A DNA stretch of 64,000 nt from Sphaerisporangium rubeum (GTDB lineage: Bacteria > Actinomycetota > Actinomycetes > Streptosporangiales > Streptosporangiaceae), in NCBI RefSeq assembly GCF_014207705.1, contig NZ_JACHIU010000001.1:2224501-2288500 (forward strand), read 5' to 3'. Positions 1-8,402 of the stretch are shown piece by piece. Position numbers and translations under genes: made by a program. The notes under the pieces are model-generated. The model made no database searches, had not been told where the DNA came from, and saw only the letters and a program-made list of their open reading frames with translations. Positions within the stretch are counted from its first letter, which is position 1. Each line of letters begins with the position of its first letter.

Positions 1-391
<391 letters not shown>

Positions 392-499
392 CTATGCTGA
401 TTTTCTCTGCGTGATGATCGAGACGGCGGTCGGCCGGTGCGGTCACATCGGCCGCGCGATCAGGCTCAGCGGCGGGAGGACACTGAGGTTGGAGGCGCA

Positions 500-994
500 A
501 TGATCATCGTGGACCGGCCTGAGACGCTCGTCATCGGCTACGCCGTACGCACGACCAACGCCGACGAGGCGGACCCGTCCCGCGCGCGGCTGCCGGGCCT
601 GTGGGCCCGTTCCGGCGTGCCCGGCGCGTTCGCGCACATCCCCGGCCGGCTGGACGAGAACCTCTACGCCGTCCTGTTCGACTACGACGGCTCCGACCAC
701 CAAGGCGCCTACACGCAGGTGGTGGGGTCCGCCGTACGCACCCTGGCCCGGCTCCCCGAAGGAATGGTGGCCGTACGGGTGCCGGCCGTGCGGTCGCTGA
801 AGGTCGAGGCGCACGGCCCGATGCCCCAGGCCCTGATCGAGGCGTGGCAGGAGGTCTGGCGTCACACCGAGGCCGGCAGTGTGCCTCCCCGGGCCTTCAC
901 CACCGACCTGGAGATCCACCACCCCGCCGGCGTCGACCTGTACCTCGCGGTGCTCAACTCCCCGGTCCCGGCCCCCGAGCGCGCGCAGGCCTGA
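500..994 (+). CDS. GyrI-like / AraC-type effector-binding domain protein
   Basis: This is a 164-residue stand-alone protein. The sequence begins MIIVDRPETLVIGYAVRTTN and ends with DLEIHHPAGVDLYLAVL, the pattern of a GyrI-like small-molecule-binding domain as found in BmrR, Rob and SbmC proteins. There is no DNA-binding domain, so it probably binds a hydrophobic ligand directly or is a diverged hydrolase of that superfamily. An earlier ATG at 437 is in frame, but GGAGG at 491-495 sits just ahead of the ATG at 500, which decides the start. It is a single-gene unit between guaB1 and the convergent CoA transferase. The ligand cannot be told from the sequence. Confidence 0.75.
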   Translation: MIIVDRPETLVIGYAVRTTNADEADPSRARLPGLWARSGVPGAFAHIPGRLDENLYAVLFDYDGSDHQGAYTQVVGSAVRTLARLPEGMVAVRVPAVRSLKVEAHGPMPQALIEAWQEVWRHTEAGSVPPRAFTTDLEIHHPAGVDLYLAVLNSPVPAPERAQA

Positions 995-1011
995 CCCGGC
1001 CGGCGGCGTGC

Positions 1012-2163
1012 TCACGCCAGGACGCCGGCGGCGCGCAGGGTGTCGGCGCGGGAGGCGTCGAGGCCCCAGGTGGTCAGGTCGTGAAGGCGGGTGGCGGGTG
1101 CCGGCGACGCGGGAGGGCTGCCGCCGAGGCGGGGGGACGGGGAGGGCTGGGTCACGCCGGCCACCTCGATGAAGGTGCCTCTCGCCTTGTTGTGCGGGTG
1201 GTGCGGGGCCTCGGCCAGGGAGAGGACAGGGGAGACGCAGGCGTCGGAGCCCTCGAAGATCTCCTGCCATTCGGCGCGGGTGCGGGTGCGGAAGGTCTCG
1301 GCCAGGCGTTCGCGGATGGCGGGCCAGTTGGCGGGGTCGGCGCGGGAGGGAAGGCCGGTGAGGCCGGTCCTTTCCAGGAGTTCGGCCCAGAAGGGACCTT
1401 CCAGCGCGCCGACGGCGAGGTGTCCGCCGTCGGCGGTCTCGTAGGTGTCGTACATCGGCGCGCCGGTGTCGAGCAGGTTGGTGCCGCGCGGCCCCCACAG
1501 GCCGGTGTTCGCGCTGTTGTAGAACATCGCGAACAAGGCGGCGGCGCCGTCCACCATGGCGGCGTCGATGACGGTGCCGCGTCCGGTGCGTTCGCGTTCG
1601 AACAGGGCCAGCAGCACGCCGTACGCGAGCATGAGCCCGCCTCCGGCGAAGTCCCCGAGGATGTTGATCGGCGGTGTGGGGGGTTCCCCCGCGCGGCCCA
1701 GCATGGACAGCACGCCGGAGACGGCGATGTAGTCGATGTCGTGGCCGGCGGTGCGGGCCAGCGGCCCGTCCTGTCCCCAGCCGGTCAGCCGGCCGTACAC
1801 GAGCCGGGGGTTCACGGCGCGCAGGTCGTCGGGCCCGATGCCGAGCCGCTCGGCGACGCCGGGCCGGAACACCTCGATGACGACGTCCGCCGCGGCGGCG
1901 AGATCCTTGAACGCCGCCACGCCGTCGGGGGACTTCAGGTCGAGGCCGATGGTCCGCTTGCCGCGGTCCATCACGTCGGTACGCGGCGTGTCACCCGCGG
2001 CGGCGACCGCGGCCACGCGGTCCACCCGCAGCACCTCGGCTCCGTGGTCGGCGAGCATCATGCCGGCGAAGGGCCCGGGGGCGAGCCCGGCGAGTTCGAG
2101 GACCCGTACGCCGGACAGCGGGCCGCGGGGTGGCGGGGGCTCCTCGTGGCCAACTCCGGTCAT
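1012..2163 (-). CDS. CaiB/BaiF CoA transferase, alpha-methylacyl-CoA racemase-like
   Basis: The protein has 383 residues, the usual length of the family. The N-terminus reads LSGVRVLELAGLAPGPFAGM, the CoA-binding opening of CaiB/BaiF class III enzymes. The segments AGHDIDY and ILGDFAGGG supply the His and Asp used as the acid/base pair in alpha-methylacyl-CoA racemase (AMACR), which favours a racemase over a formyl- or carnitine-CoA transferase. AMACR inverts 2-methyl-branched acyl-CoAs before beta-oxidation. An upstream in-frame start at 2184 falls inside a likely operator; GGAGG five bases before the ATG at 2163 decides the start. It is divergent from the methyl-branched fatty acid genes, which suits a role in branched lipid breakdown (inference). 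Confidence 0.8.
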   Translation of the reverse strand: MTGVGHEEPPPPRGPLSGVRVLELAGLAPGPFAGMMLADHGAEVLRVDRVAAVAAAGDTPRTDVMDRGKRTIGLDLKSPDGVAAFKDLAAAADVVIEVFRPGVAERLGIGPDDLRAVNPRLVYGRLTGWGQDGPLARTAGHDIDYIAVSGVLSMLGRAGEPPTPPINILGDFAGGGLMLAYGVLLALFERERTGRGTVIDAAMVDGAAALFAMFYNSANTGLWGPRGTNLLDTGAPMYDTYETADGGHLAVGALEGPFWAELLERTGLTGLPSRADPANWPAIRERLAETFRTRTRAEWQEIFEGSDACVSPVLSLAEAPHHPHNKARGTFIEVAGVTQPSPSPRLGGSPPASPAPATRLHDLTTWGLDASRADTLRAAGVLA

Positions 2164-2177
2164 CGCTGCCTCCTGCT

Positions 2178-2194
2178 CTAGCAAGCGCTAGGTT
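2178..2194. promoter_or_regulatory. Candidate TetR-family (KstR2-like) operator
   Basis: The sequence AGCAAGCGCTAGGT (2180-2193 region) matches the KstR2 operator pattern AnCAAGnnCTTGnT with one mismatch. It lies just upstream of the CoA transferase ATG on the divergent side of the promoter region shared with tmsA. KstR2-type TetR repressors respond to acyl-CoA intermediates of sterol ring degradation; other TetR lipid regulators use similar CAAG/CTTG half-sites. No such regulator is encoded in the window. Confidence 0.4.
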
Positions 2195-2372
2195 GATCCG
2201 CGCGCGACCGCGCGTCCGTCACCTGCGAACACGACGCTAACCCCTATGGGATAGTGGTTCCCAGGGGGGTCCTTGAGTTTGCGCGGGTTTAACGTGTCTA
2301 CTCTGGTCGGTGGTCATCTCAGGAGATAGCGTTCTAAGGACGATCTCCAACACTTAGCTCAGGGGTGGTGGC

Positions 2373-3755
2373 ATGCCAGATCGCACGGTGAGTTCGACCG
2401 CCCAGATGGAAGCGCACAAGCGGGCCGTGGCGCAGATCAAGGAGTCCTACACCGCACTCCCCGACGGCAGCTCCCCCCGCCTCGCCAAGGCCACCACCAA
2501 CCTCTTCAGGTTCCGCGACGCCGGCCCCACCGCGCGGCTGTCCGCGCGCGACCTCGACAAGGTCATCTCGGTGGACCCCGAGTCGCGCACCGCCGAGGTG
2601 CAGGGCATGACGACCTACGAGAACCTCGTGGACGCCACGCTGCCCGCCGGCCTCATGCCGTACGTCGTGCCGCAGCTGAAGACCATCACGCTCGGCGGCG
2701 CCGTCACCGGGCTCGGCATCGAGTCCACCAGCTTCCGGCAGGGGCTGCCGCACGAGTCGGTGGAGGAGATGGAGATCCTCACCGGCGACGGCCGCGTGGT
2801 GGTGGCCCGCGCCGACAACGAGCACGCCGACCTGTTCCACGCCTTCCCCAACTCCTACGGCACCCTCGGATACGCTCTGCGGCTGCGCATCAAGCTGCTC
2901 CCCGTGCGGCCGTACGTCCGGCTGACGCACATCCCGTTCTCCGACGCCGGCAAGTGCATGCTGGCGATGCAGGAGATCTGCGACAGCGGCGAGCACGACG
3001 GCGAGCAGGTCGACTTCGTGGACGGCACGTTCTTCTCACCCGAGGAGATGTACGTCACCGTCGGCCGGTTCGCCGACCGCGCGCCTTACGCGTCCGACTA
3101 CACCGGCATGCGCATCTACTACCAGTCCATCCGCACCCGCACCCGCGACTGGCTGACGGTGCGCGACTACCTGTGGCGCTGGGACACCGACTGGTTCTGG
3201 TGCTCACGCGCCTTCGGCGTGCAGCAGCCCTTCATCCGTTCCCTGGTGCCGCGCCGCTGGCTGCGTTCCGACGTGTACCGCAAGCTCGTCGGCCTCGACC
3301 AGAAGCACGGCGTCACCGCGCGCATCGACCGGTGGCGCGGCAACCCCGTGCACGAGTCGGTCATCCAGGATGTCGAGGTGCCGATCGAGAAGGGCTCGGA
3401 CTTCCTGGAGTTCTTCCACGACAAGGTCGGCATGACCCCGGTCTGGATGTGCCCGCTGCGGGCCGGCCGGCAGTGGCCGATCTACCCGCTGGACCCCGGC
3501 AAGCTGTACGTCAACTTCGGATTCTGGGGAATGGTCGCCCTGCCACGGGGGCAGTTCGACGGTTACCACAACCGCCTCATCGAGAACTCCGTGCACGAGC
3601 TCGGCGGCCACAAGTCCCTGTATTCGACATCGTTCTACCCCCGTGATGAGTTCTGGCGGCTTTACAACGGCGACGCCTATTGGCCCGTCAAACGCGCCTA
3701 CGACCCGCAGGGGCGATTGCTGGACCTCTACGAAAAGTGTGTACGGGGGCGTTGA
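2373..3755 (+). CDS. tmsA: FAD-binding oxidoreductase TmsA, 10-methylene fatty acyl reductase
   Basis: A 460-residue FAD_binding_4 oxidoreductase of the Delta24-sterol reductase/DprE1-like group. The N-terminal FAD half includes NLFRFRD, VDPESRTAEVQGMTTYENLV and the glycine run LGGAVTGLGIES; the C-terminal half carries the substrate domain and ends YEKCVRGR. There is no signal peptide, so it is cytosolic or membrane-peripheral. Directly downstream, 13 bases away, is a cyclopropane synthase-like methyltransferase. This adjacency matches the actinomycete TmsA/TmsB (BfaA/BfaB) pair, in which TmsB methylates a double bond to a 10-methylene group and TmsA reduces it with NADPH, giving 10-methyl acids such as tuberculostearate. 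The small tmsC gene of some operons is absent. The assignment rests on family and neighbourhood. Confidence 0.8.
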   Translation: MPDRTVSSTAQMEAHKRAVAQIKESYTALPDGSSPRLAKATTNLFRFRDAGPTARLSARDLDKVISVDPESRTAEVQGMTTYENLVDATLPAGLMPYVVPQLKTITLGGAVTGLGIESTSFRQGLPHESVEEMEILTGDGRVVVARADNEHADLFHAFPNSYGTLGYALRLRIKLLPVRPYVRLTHIPFSDAGKCMLAMQEICDSGEHDGEQVDFVDGTFFSPEEMYVTVGRFADRAPYASDYTGMRIYYQSIRTRTRDWLTVRDYLWRWDTDWFWCSRAFGVQQPFIRSLVPRRWLRSDVYRKLVGLDQKHGVTARIDRWRGNPVHESVIQDVEVPIEKGSDFLEFFHDKVGMTPVWMCPLRAGRQWPIYPLDPGKLYVNFGFWGMVALPRGQFDGYHNRLIENSVHELGGHKSLYSTSFYPRDEFWRLYNGDAYWPVKRAYDPQGRLLDLYEKCVRGR

Positions 3756-3768
3756 GGAGGTTGGTTCG

Positions 3769-5028
3769 ATGACACTCGCCCAGATCTTCGAGAAGGTCGT
3801 GGGGCCCGAGGCGGCCGTGTCGTTCTCCGCCTATGACGGCAGCAAGGCGGGACGTGCGGACGCCGAGGTCCACATCGAGGTGAAATCCCCCATCGCGATC
3901 GCGTACCTCGCGCAGGCCCCCGGGGAAATGGGCCTGGCGAGAGCGTACGTCGCGGGGCATCTCGATGTGCAAGGCGACATGTACACCCTGCTGTCGCAGA
4001 TGGCGTCGGTCACGCTGGACGATCTGCCGATGCGCGAGAAGATCGCCGTCGCGCGGTCGCTCGGCGTCAAGCCCCTGCTGATGCGGGTGCCGCCGCCGCC
4101 GCAGGAGGTGCGCCGCAGCACCATGGCCAAGCTCGGCAGCCGCCACGCCAAGCAGCGCGACGCCGAGGCGATCCACCATCACTACGACGTCTCCAACCGC
4201 TTCTACGAGTGGGTGCTCGGCCCGTCGATGGCCTACACGTGCGCGGTGTTCCCCGAGGAGACCTCCTCGCTGGAGGAGGCGCAGTTCGCGAAGTTCGACC
4301 TCGTCGCCAGGAAGCTCGACCTGAAGCCCGGCATGCGGCTGCTCGACGTCGGCTGCGGCTGGGGCGGCATGGTCATGCACGCGGCCAAGCACTACGGCGT
4401 CAAGGGCCTCGGTGTCACGCTGTCGCGCCAGCAGGCCGAGTGGGCCCAGAAGGCCATCGCCGAGGCCGGGCTGTCGGAGCTCGCCGAGGTGCGGTTCCTC
4501 GACTACCGCGACGTCACCGAGTCCGGTTTCGACGCGGTCAGCTCCATCGGCCTGACCGAGCACATCGGCAAGGACCAGCTCCCCTCGTACTTCGGCTTCC
4601 TGTACGGCAAGCTCAAGCCCGGCGGCCGCCTGCTGAACCACTGCATCACCCGGCCGACCGGCAAGGAGCGCACGATCAACAAGGGCGGTTTCATCAACCG
4701 CTACGTGTTCCCCGACGGCGAGCTGGAGTCGGTCGGCCATCTCATCCGTGAGATGGAGGACACCGGCTTCGAGATCCGGCACGAGGAGAACCTCAGGGAG
4801 CACTACGCCAAGACCCTGGAGAAGTGGTGCGCCAACCTCGACGCGCACTGGGACGAGGCCGTGCAGGAGGTCGGCCAGGGGACCGCGCGGGTGTGGCGGC
4901 TGTACATGGCGGGGTGCGTCGTGGGGTTCGAGCGCAACAAGGTGCAGCTCCACCAGGTGCTCTCGGTGAAGCTCGGCGACGGTGGCGAGTCCGGGGTGGC
5001 GCTGCGGCCGTCCATCGGCTGGCCCTGA
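3769..5028 (+). CDS. tmsB: SAM-dependent fatty acyl methyltransferase TmsB (cyclopropane synthase family)
   Basis: A 419-residue member of the cyclopropane-fatty-acyl-phospholipid synthase family. The SAM motif LLDVGCGWGG is near residues 186-195, preceded by HHHYDVSNRFYEWVLGPSM and followed by SIGLTEHIGKDQ, which holds the conserved Glu of the family. An in-frame ATG at 3643 lies deep inside tmsA; the true start at 3769 has GAGGAGG at 3754-3760, overlapping the tmsA stop, so the two genes are translationally linked. The expected reaction is methyl transfer to the oleoyl double bond of a phospholipid, giving the 10-methylene product that TmsA reduces. A plain cyclopropane synthase is the alternative, made less likely by the adjacent reductase. 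Confidence 0.82.
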   Translation: MTLAQIFEKVVGPEAAVSFSAYDGSKAGRADAEVHIEVKSPIAIAYLAQAPGEMGLARAYVAGHLDVQGDMYTLLSQMASVTLDDLPMREKIAVARSLGVKPLLMRVPPPPQEVRRSTMAKLGSRHAKQRDAEAIHHHYDVSNRFYEWVLGPSMAYTCAVFPEETSSLEEAQFAKFDLVARKLDLKPGMRLLDVGCGWGGMVMHAAKHYGVKGLGVTLSRQQAEWAQKAIAEAGLSELAEVRFLDYRDVTESGFDAVSSIGLTEHIGKDQLPSYFGFLYGKLKPGGRLLNHCITRPTGKERTINKGGFINRYVFPDGELESVGHLIREMEDTGFEIRHEENLREHYAKTLEKWCANLDAHWDEAVQEVGQGTARVWRLYMAGCVVGFERNKVQLHQVLSVKLGDGGESGVALRPSIGWP

Positions 5029-5038
5029 TCGGTGTGGC

Positions 5039-5069
5039 GGGGACGGCGGGCCGGCGGCTCGCCGTCCCC
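5039..5069. terminator. Bidirectional hairpin between tmsB and acyl-CoA ligase
   Basis: GGGGACGGCG (5039-5048) and CGCCGTCCCC (5060-5069) form a perfect 10-bp stem with an 11-base loop between two convergent genes. There is no T-run on either side, as is common for GC-rich actinomycete terminators. Confidence 0.6.
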
Positions 5070-5073
5070 GGCG

Positions 5074-6621
5074 TCAGCGCAGCTCGCGCTTGAGGATCTT
5101 GCCGCTGGCCGTCATCGGGAACGATTCGCGGAACTCGACCAGGCGCGGGTACTTGTAGGACGCCATGTTCTCCCGGCACCAGTCCACCAGCTCCTGCTCG
5201 CCGAGTCTCGCCCCCTGCCGAAGGATCACGTACGCCTTGATCTCCTCGCCGTGCGAGGGGTGCGGCACGCCGGCGACCGCGGCGAGCGAGACGGCCTCGT
5301 GTGTCATCAGCACCTCCTCGATCTCACGCGGGTACACGTTGAACCCACCGCGGATGATCATGTCCTTGGCGCGGTCGACGATGAAGTAGTAGCCGTCGGC
5401 GTCCTTGGTCGCGATGTCGCCGGTGCGGAACCACCCGCCGCGCACGGCCTCCCGCGTGGCGTCGGGCCGTCCGAGGTAGCCCTTCATGACGTTGTGGCCG
5501 CGGATGGCGATCTCGCCGGGCCGGTCGCCGTCGATGTCGTTCCAGTCGGGGTCGACCAGCTTCATCTCGACCCCCCAGATCGGGGTGCCGACGGACCCCG
5601 CCTTGGCGGGCCTGCCGGGCTGGTTGAAGCTCGCCACCGGCGACGTCTCCGACAGGCCGTACCCTTCGAGCACCGGCACGCCGAACGTCTTGCCGAAGTC
5701 CTTCAGCACCTCCACCGGCAGCGACGCTCCGCCGGACACGGCGGTGTGCAGGCTGGAGGGCACGTCGGCGGCGCCGGTGTGGATGGCGGTCAGCATGGCC
5801 CAGTACATCGTCGGCACGCCGGCGAACATCGTGACGCTCTCGTCGCGCATCAGCCGCAGCGCCTGTTCGGGTTCGAACCGCGGCACGAGCACCAGGGTGG
5901 CGCGCCGCCGCAGCCCGAGGTTCATCACCACCGTCTGGCCGAACGAGTGGAACAGCGGCAGCGTCGCGAGGAACACGTCATGCGGGGTGCGCTCGAACAT
6001 CTGGTCCGACACCAAGGCGTTCATCAGCATGTTCTGGTGGCTCAGCTCGGCACCCTTGGGCTGGCCGGTGGTGCCGCTGGTGTACAGGATCACGGCGGTG
6101 TCGTCCGGCGCGGTCGCCACGGTCTCGAACGTGCCGGACCTGCCGTCGAGCGCCGTCCACAAGGTCTCCACGCCGTCGATGCCGGACTCGGTGGCGAACG
6201 GCGTGGCCGGCAGCAGGAAGAAGTTCTCCGCGTCCTCAGCGCTCACCACCTCGCGGAAACCGGCGTGTCCGCGCTCACCGAGCGGCAGTTCCTGTGTGCC
6301 CTCGAAGCAGAACATCGCACGTGCGCCACTGTCGCGCAGGTGGTAGGCGATCTCCCGCGACCGCAGCAGCACGTTCAACGGCACGACCGTGGCGCCGGCC
6401 TTGAGGATGCCGTAGTAGACGAACGGGAAGTACGGCAGGTTGGGGCACGCGAGCGCCACGGTGTCGCCACGGCCGATCCCCCGTGAGACCAGCAGGTTGG
6501 CCACCTGGTTGGCCACCGTGTCCAGCACGGAGTACGGGATCCGCACGTCCCCGAGCACCACCGCGTCACGGTCGGGGCACTCTCTGGCGCTGTCCTCCAA
6601 GATGACCGACAGGTTGAGCAT
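5074..6621 (-). CDS. Long-chain fatty acyl-CoA ligase (AMP-binding family)
   Basis: A 515-residue ANL-superfamily ligase. Motifs in order: the P-loop-like YTSGTTGQPKG near residues 176-187, GYGLSETSP, the hinge and adenylate-binding stretch YYFIVDRAKDMIIRGGFNVY, and the C-terminal catalytic Lys in SGKILKREL at the very end. It should activate a fatty acid to its acyl-CoA through an acyl-adenylate in the cytoplasm, in the manner of FadD enzymes. It converges on tmsB and diverges from the GMC oxidoreductase. Medium- or long-chain preference, or a branched-chain preference, cannot be read from the sequence; the neighbours suggest methyl-branched chains. Confidence 0.85.
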   Translation of the reverse strand: MLNLSVILEDSARECPDRDAVVLGDVRIPYSVLDTVANQVANLLVSRGIGRGDTVALACPNLPYFPFVYYGILKAGATVVPLNVLLRSREIAYHLRDSGARAMFCFEGTQELPLGERGHAGFREVVSAEDAENFFLLPATPFATESGIDGVETLWTALDGRSGTFETVATAPDDTAVILYTSGTTGQPKGAELSHQNMLMNALVSDQMFERTPHDVFLATLPLFHSFGQTVVMNLGLRRRATLVLVPRFEPEQALRLMRDESVTMFAGVPTMYWAMLTAIHTGAADVPSSLHTAVSGGASLPVEVLKDFGKTFGVPVLEGYGLSETSPVASFNQPGRPAKAGSVGTPIWGVEMKLVDPDWNDIDGDRPGEIAIRGHNVMKGYLGRPDATREAVRGGWFRTGDIATKDADGYYFIVDRAKDMIIRGGFNVYPREIEEVLMTHEAVSLAAVAGVPHPSHGEEIKAYVILRQGARLGEQELVDWCRENMASYKYPRLVEFRESFPMTASGKILKRELR

Positions 6622-6679
6622 CGCTGCGTTCCTCCAGTTCTGCGGGGTCTCGGGGCTGTCGAGACGCTTGCCCGCTTGC

Positions 6680-6695
6680 GGATTGCGCGCAATCC
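6680..6695. promoter_or_regulatory. Perfect 16-bp palindrome, candidate operator
   Basis: GGATTGCGCGCAATCC is a perfect inverted repeat in the divergent region between the acyl-CoA ligase and the GMC oxidoreductase. A -10-like TACTAA follows at 6710-6715 for the rightward gene. The core TTGCGCGCAA is reminiscent of Lrp/AsnC-type or TetR-type sites. No cognate regulator lies nearby. Confidence 0.45.
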
Positions 6696-6802
6696 TGGCA
6701 GCCGAGGGCTACTAATCGGTAACGGCCATGGACGGCCGGTGTCCCGGGGGCGTAATTACGGGGAGGCAGGTGGTGACCTTTCCCCCAGCGGAGGGCCGGA
6801 GG

Positions 6803-8350
6803 ATGCAATACGACTACGTCATCGTGGGTGCGGGCTCGGCCGGCTGCGTACTCGCGGCCCGGCTCACCGAGGACCCGTCGGTGCGGGTGTGCCTGCTGGA
6901 GGCCGGCGGGCCCGACCGCAAGACCGAGATCCGTGTCCCCGCGGCGTTCTCCAAGCTGTTCAAGACCGAGTACGACTGGGACTTCTCCACCGTCGCGCAG
7001 GACGGTATGGCGGGCCGCGAGCTGTACTGGCCGCGCGGTCGCACGCTCGGCGGCTCGTCCGCCATCAACGCGCAGATGTGGGTGCGCGGCCACCGCGCCG
7101 ACTACGACGGCTGGGGTCTGCCGGGCTGGTCCTACGACGAGGTGGTGCCGTACTTCAAGCGGGCCGAGCGGCGCACCGGGTCCAACCACGGCGACGTGTA
7201 CGGCACCGGCGGCCCCATCCACATCAGTGAGCTGCGTACCCCCAACGTCGCCACGGCGGCCTTCCTGCGGGCCTGCGAGGAGGCCGGTCTCACGCGCCTG
7301 CCGGAACTGAACGGCCCTTCCAACGAGGGGTTCTCGCCGACCCCGGTGACGCAGCGCCGCGGCCGCAGGTGGAGCTGCGCCGACGCCTACCTGCGTCCCG
7401 CCATGCGCCGTCCCAACCTCACCGTGCTGACCGGCGCGGAGGCCCGGCGCGTGCTGTTCGACGACGAGGGCCGGGCCACGGGGGTGGAGTACGGCGACGG
7501 CGGCCGCGTCACCGCGGCGCGTGAGGTCCTGCTCTGCGCCGGCGCCGTCGGCTCGCCGTACCTGCTGCTGCGGTCGGGGGTGGGGGATCCGGACGACCTG
7601 CGTGCCGCCGGCGTGGAGCCGCGGCACGAGCTGCCGGGGGTGGGCCGCGGCCTCAGCGACCACCTGGCGTGCGGCATCGTGCTGACCTGCCCGAAGCCCG
7701 TCACGCTCGCGGCGGCCGAGTCGGTCGGCAATCTCCTGCGTTTCCTGGTCGCCGGTCGCGGCATGCTCACCTCCAACGTCGGCGAGGCGGTGGCGTTCGT
7801 ACGCTCGGATCCCGGCGAGCCGGCGCCTGACCTGGAGCTGGTGTTCGCTCCGGTGATCTTCGACAACCACGGCCTGACGCCGCCGCCGGGTCACGGCCTC
7901 ACCATCGGGGTGGTGCTGCTGCGGCCGGAGAGCCGGGGCCGCGTCACGCTGGGGCCGGACGGCCAGGTGCTCATCGACCCCCGCTACATGACCGAGGAGA
8001 GCGACGTGCGGCGCATGGTGGCCGGCCTCAGGAAGGCCAAGGAACTGTTCGCCACGCCGTCGCTGAAGCCGTACGCGGGGGAGCCCGTGGCGCCGTACGA
8101 CGGCTCGGAGACCGACGAGGAGCTGGCCCGGCTGGTGCGCGGCAGGAGCGAGACGCTGTACCACCCGGTCGGCACCTGCGCGATGGGTCTCGGCCCCGGC
8201 GCCGTCGTCGACCCGTCGCTGCGCGTCGTCGGCGTGCCGGGTCTGCGCGTGGTGGACGCCTCGGTGATGCCGTCGCTCAACCGTGGCCACACCCACGCAC
8301 CCACCGTCATGATCGCCGAACGGGCCGCGGATCTCGTCAGGGCCGGGTGA
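6803..8350 (+). CDS. GMC family FAD-dependent alcohol oxidoreductase (choline dehydrogenase-like)
   Basis: A 515-residue glucose-methanol-choline oxidoreductase. The N-terminal Rossmann motif is YDYVIVGAGSAGCVLAARL with the FAD-ribose acid in LLEAGG; the GMC signature RGRTLGGSSAINAQMWVRG follows. The C-terminus has LYHPVGTCAMG, containing the catalytic His, and RVVDASVMPSLNRGHTHAPT. It probably oxidises a primary alcohol to an aldehyde. An upstream in-frame ATG at 6728 lacks homology; the GAGGG at 6791 supports the ATG at 6803. Next to a CYP124-like hydroxylase, a plausible role is oxidation of omega-hydroxylated lipids (inference). Choline itself is not implied by these motifs. Confidence 0.82.
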   Translation: MQYDYVIVGAGSAGCVLAARLTEDPSVRVCLLEAGGPDRKTEIRVPAAFSKLFKTEYDWDFSTVAQDGMAGRELYWPRGRTLGGSSAINAQMWVRGHRADYDGWGLPGWSYDEVVPYFKRAERRTGSNHGDVYGTGGPIHISELRTPNVATAAFLRACEEAGLTRLPELNGPSNEGFSPTPVTQRRGRRWSCADAYLRPAMRRPNLTVLTGAEARRVLFDDEGRATGVEYGDGGRVTAAREVLLCAGAVGSPYLLLRSGVGDPDDLRAAGVEPRHELPGVGRGLSDHLACGIVLTCPKPVTLAAAESVGNLLRFLVAGRGMLTSNVGEAVAFVRSDPGEPAPDLELVFAPVIFDNHGLTPPPGHGLTIGVVLLRPESRGRVTLGPDGQVLIDPRYMTEESDVRRMVAGLRKAKELFATPSLKPYAGEPVAPYDGSETDEELARLVRGRSETLYHPVGTCAMGLGPGAVVDPSLRVVGVPGLRVVDASVMPSLNRGHTHAPTVMIAERAADLVRAG

Positions 8351-8366
8351 GGCGGATCACGGCCGT

Positions 8367-8396
8367 TTGACGTAAGTGCACGCTTTTCTCAATCAT
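8367..8396 (+). promoter_or_regulatory. Promoter of the P450 gene, leaderless transcript
   Basis: TTGACG at 8367-8372 and AATCAT at 8391-8396 are spaced by 18 bases. The ATG at 8403 begins six bases after the -10, where transcription would start, and there is no Shine-Dalgarno, so the message is probably leaderless. Confidence 0.5.
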
Positions 8397-8402
8397 TGAA
8401 CG

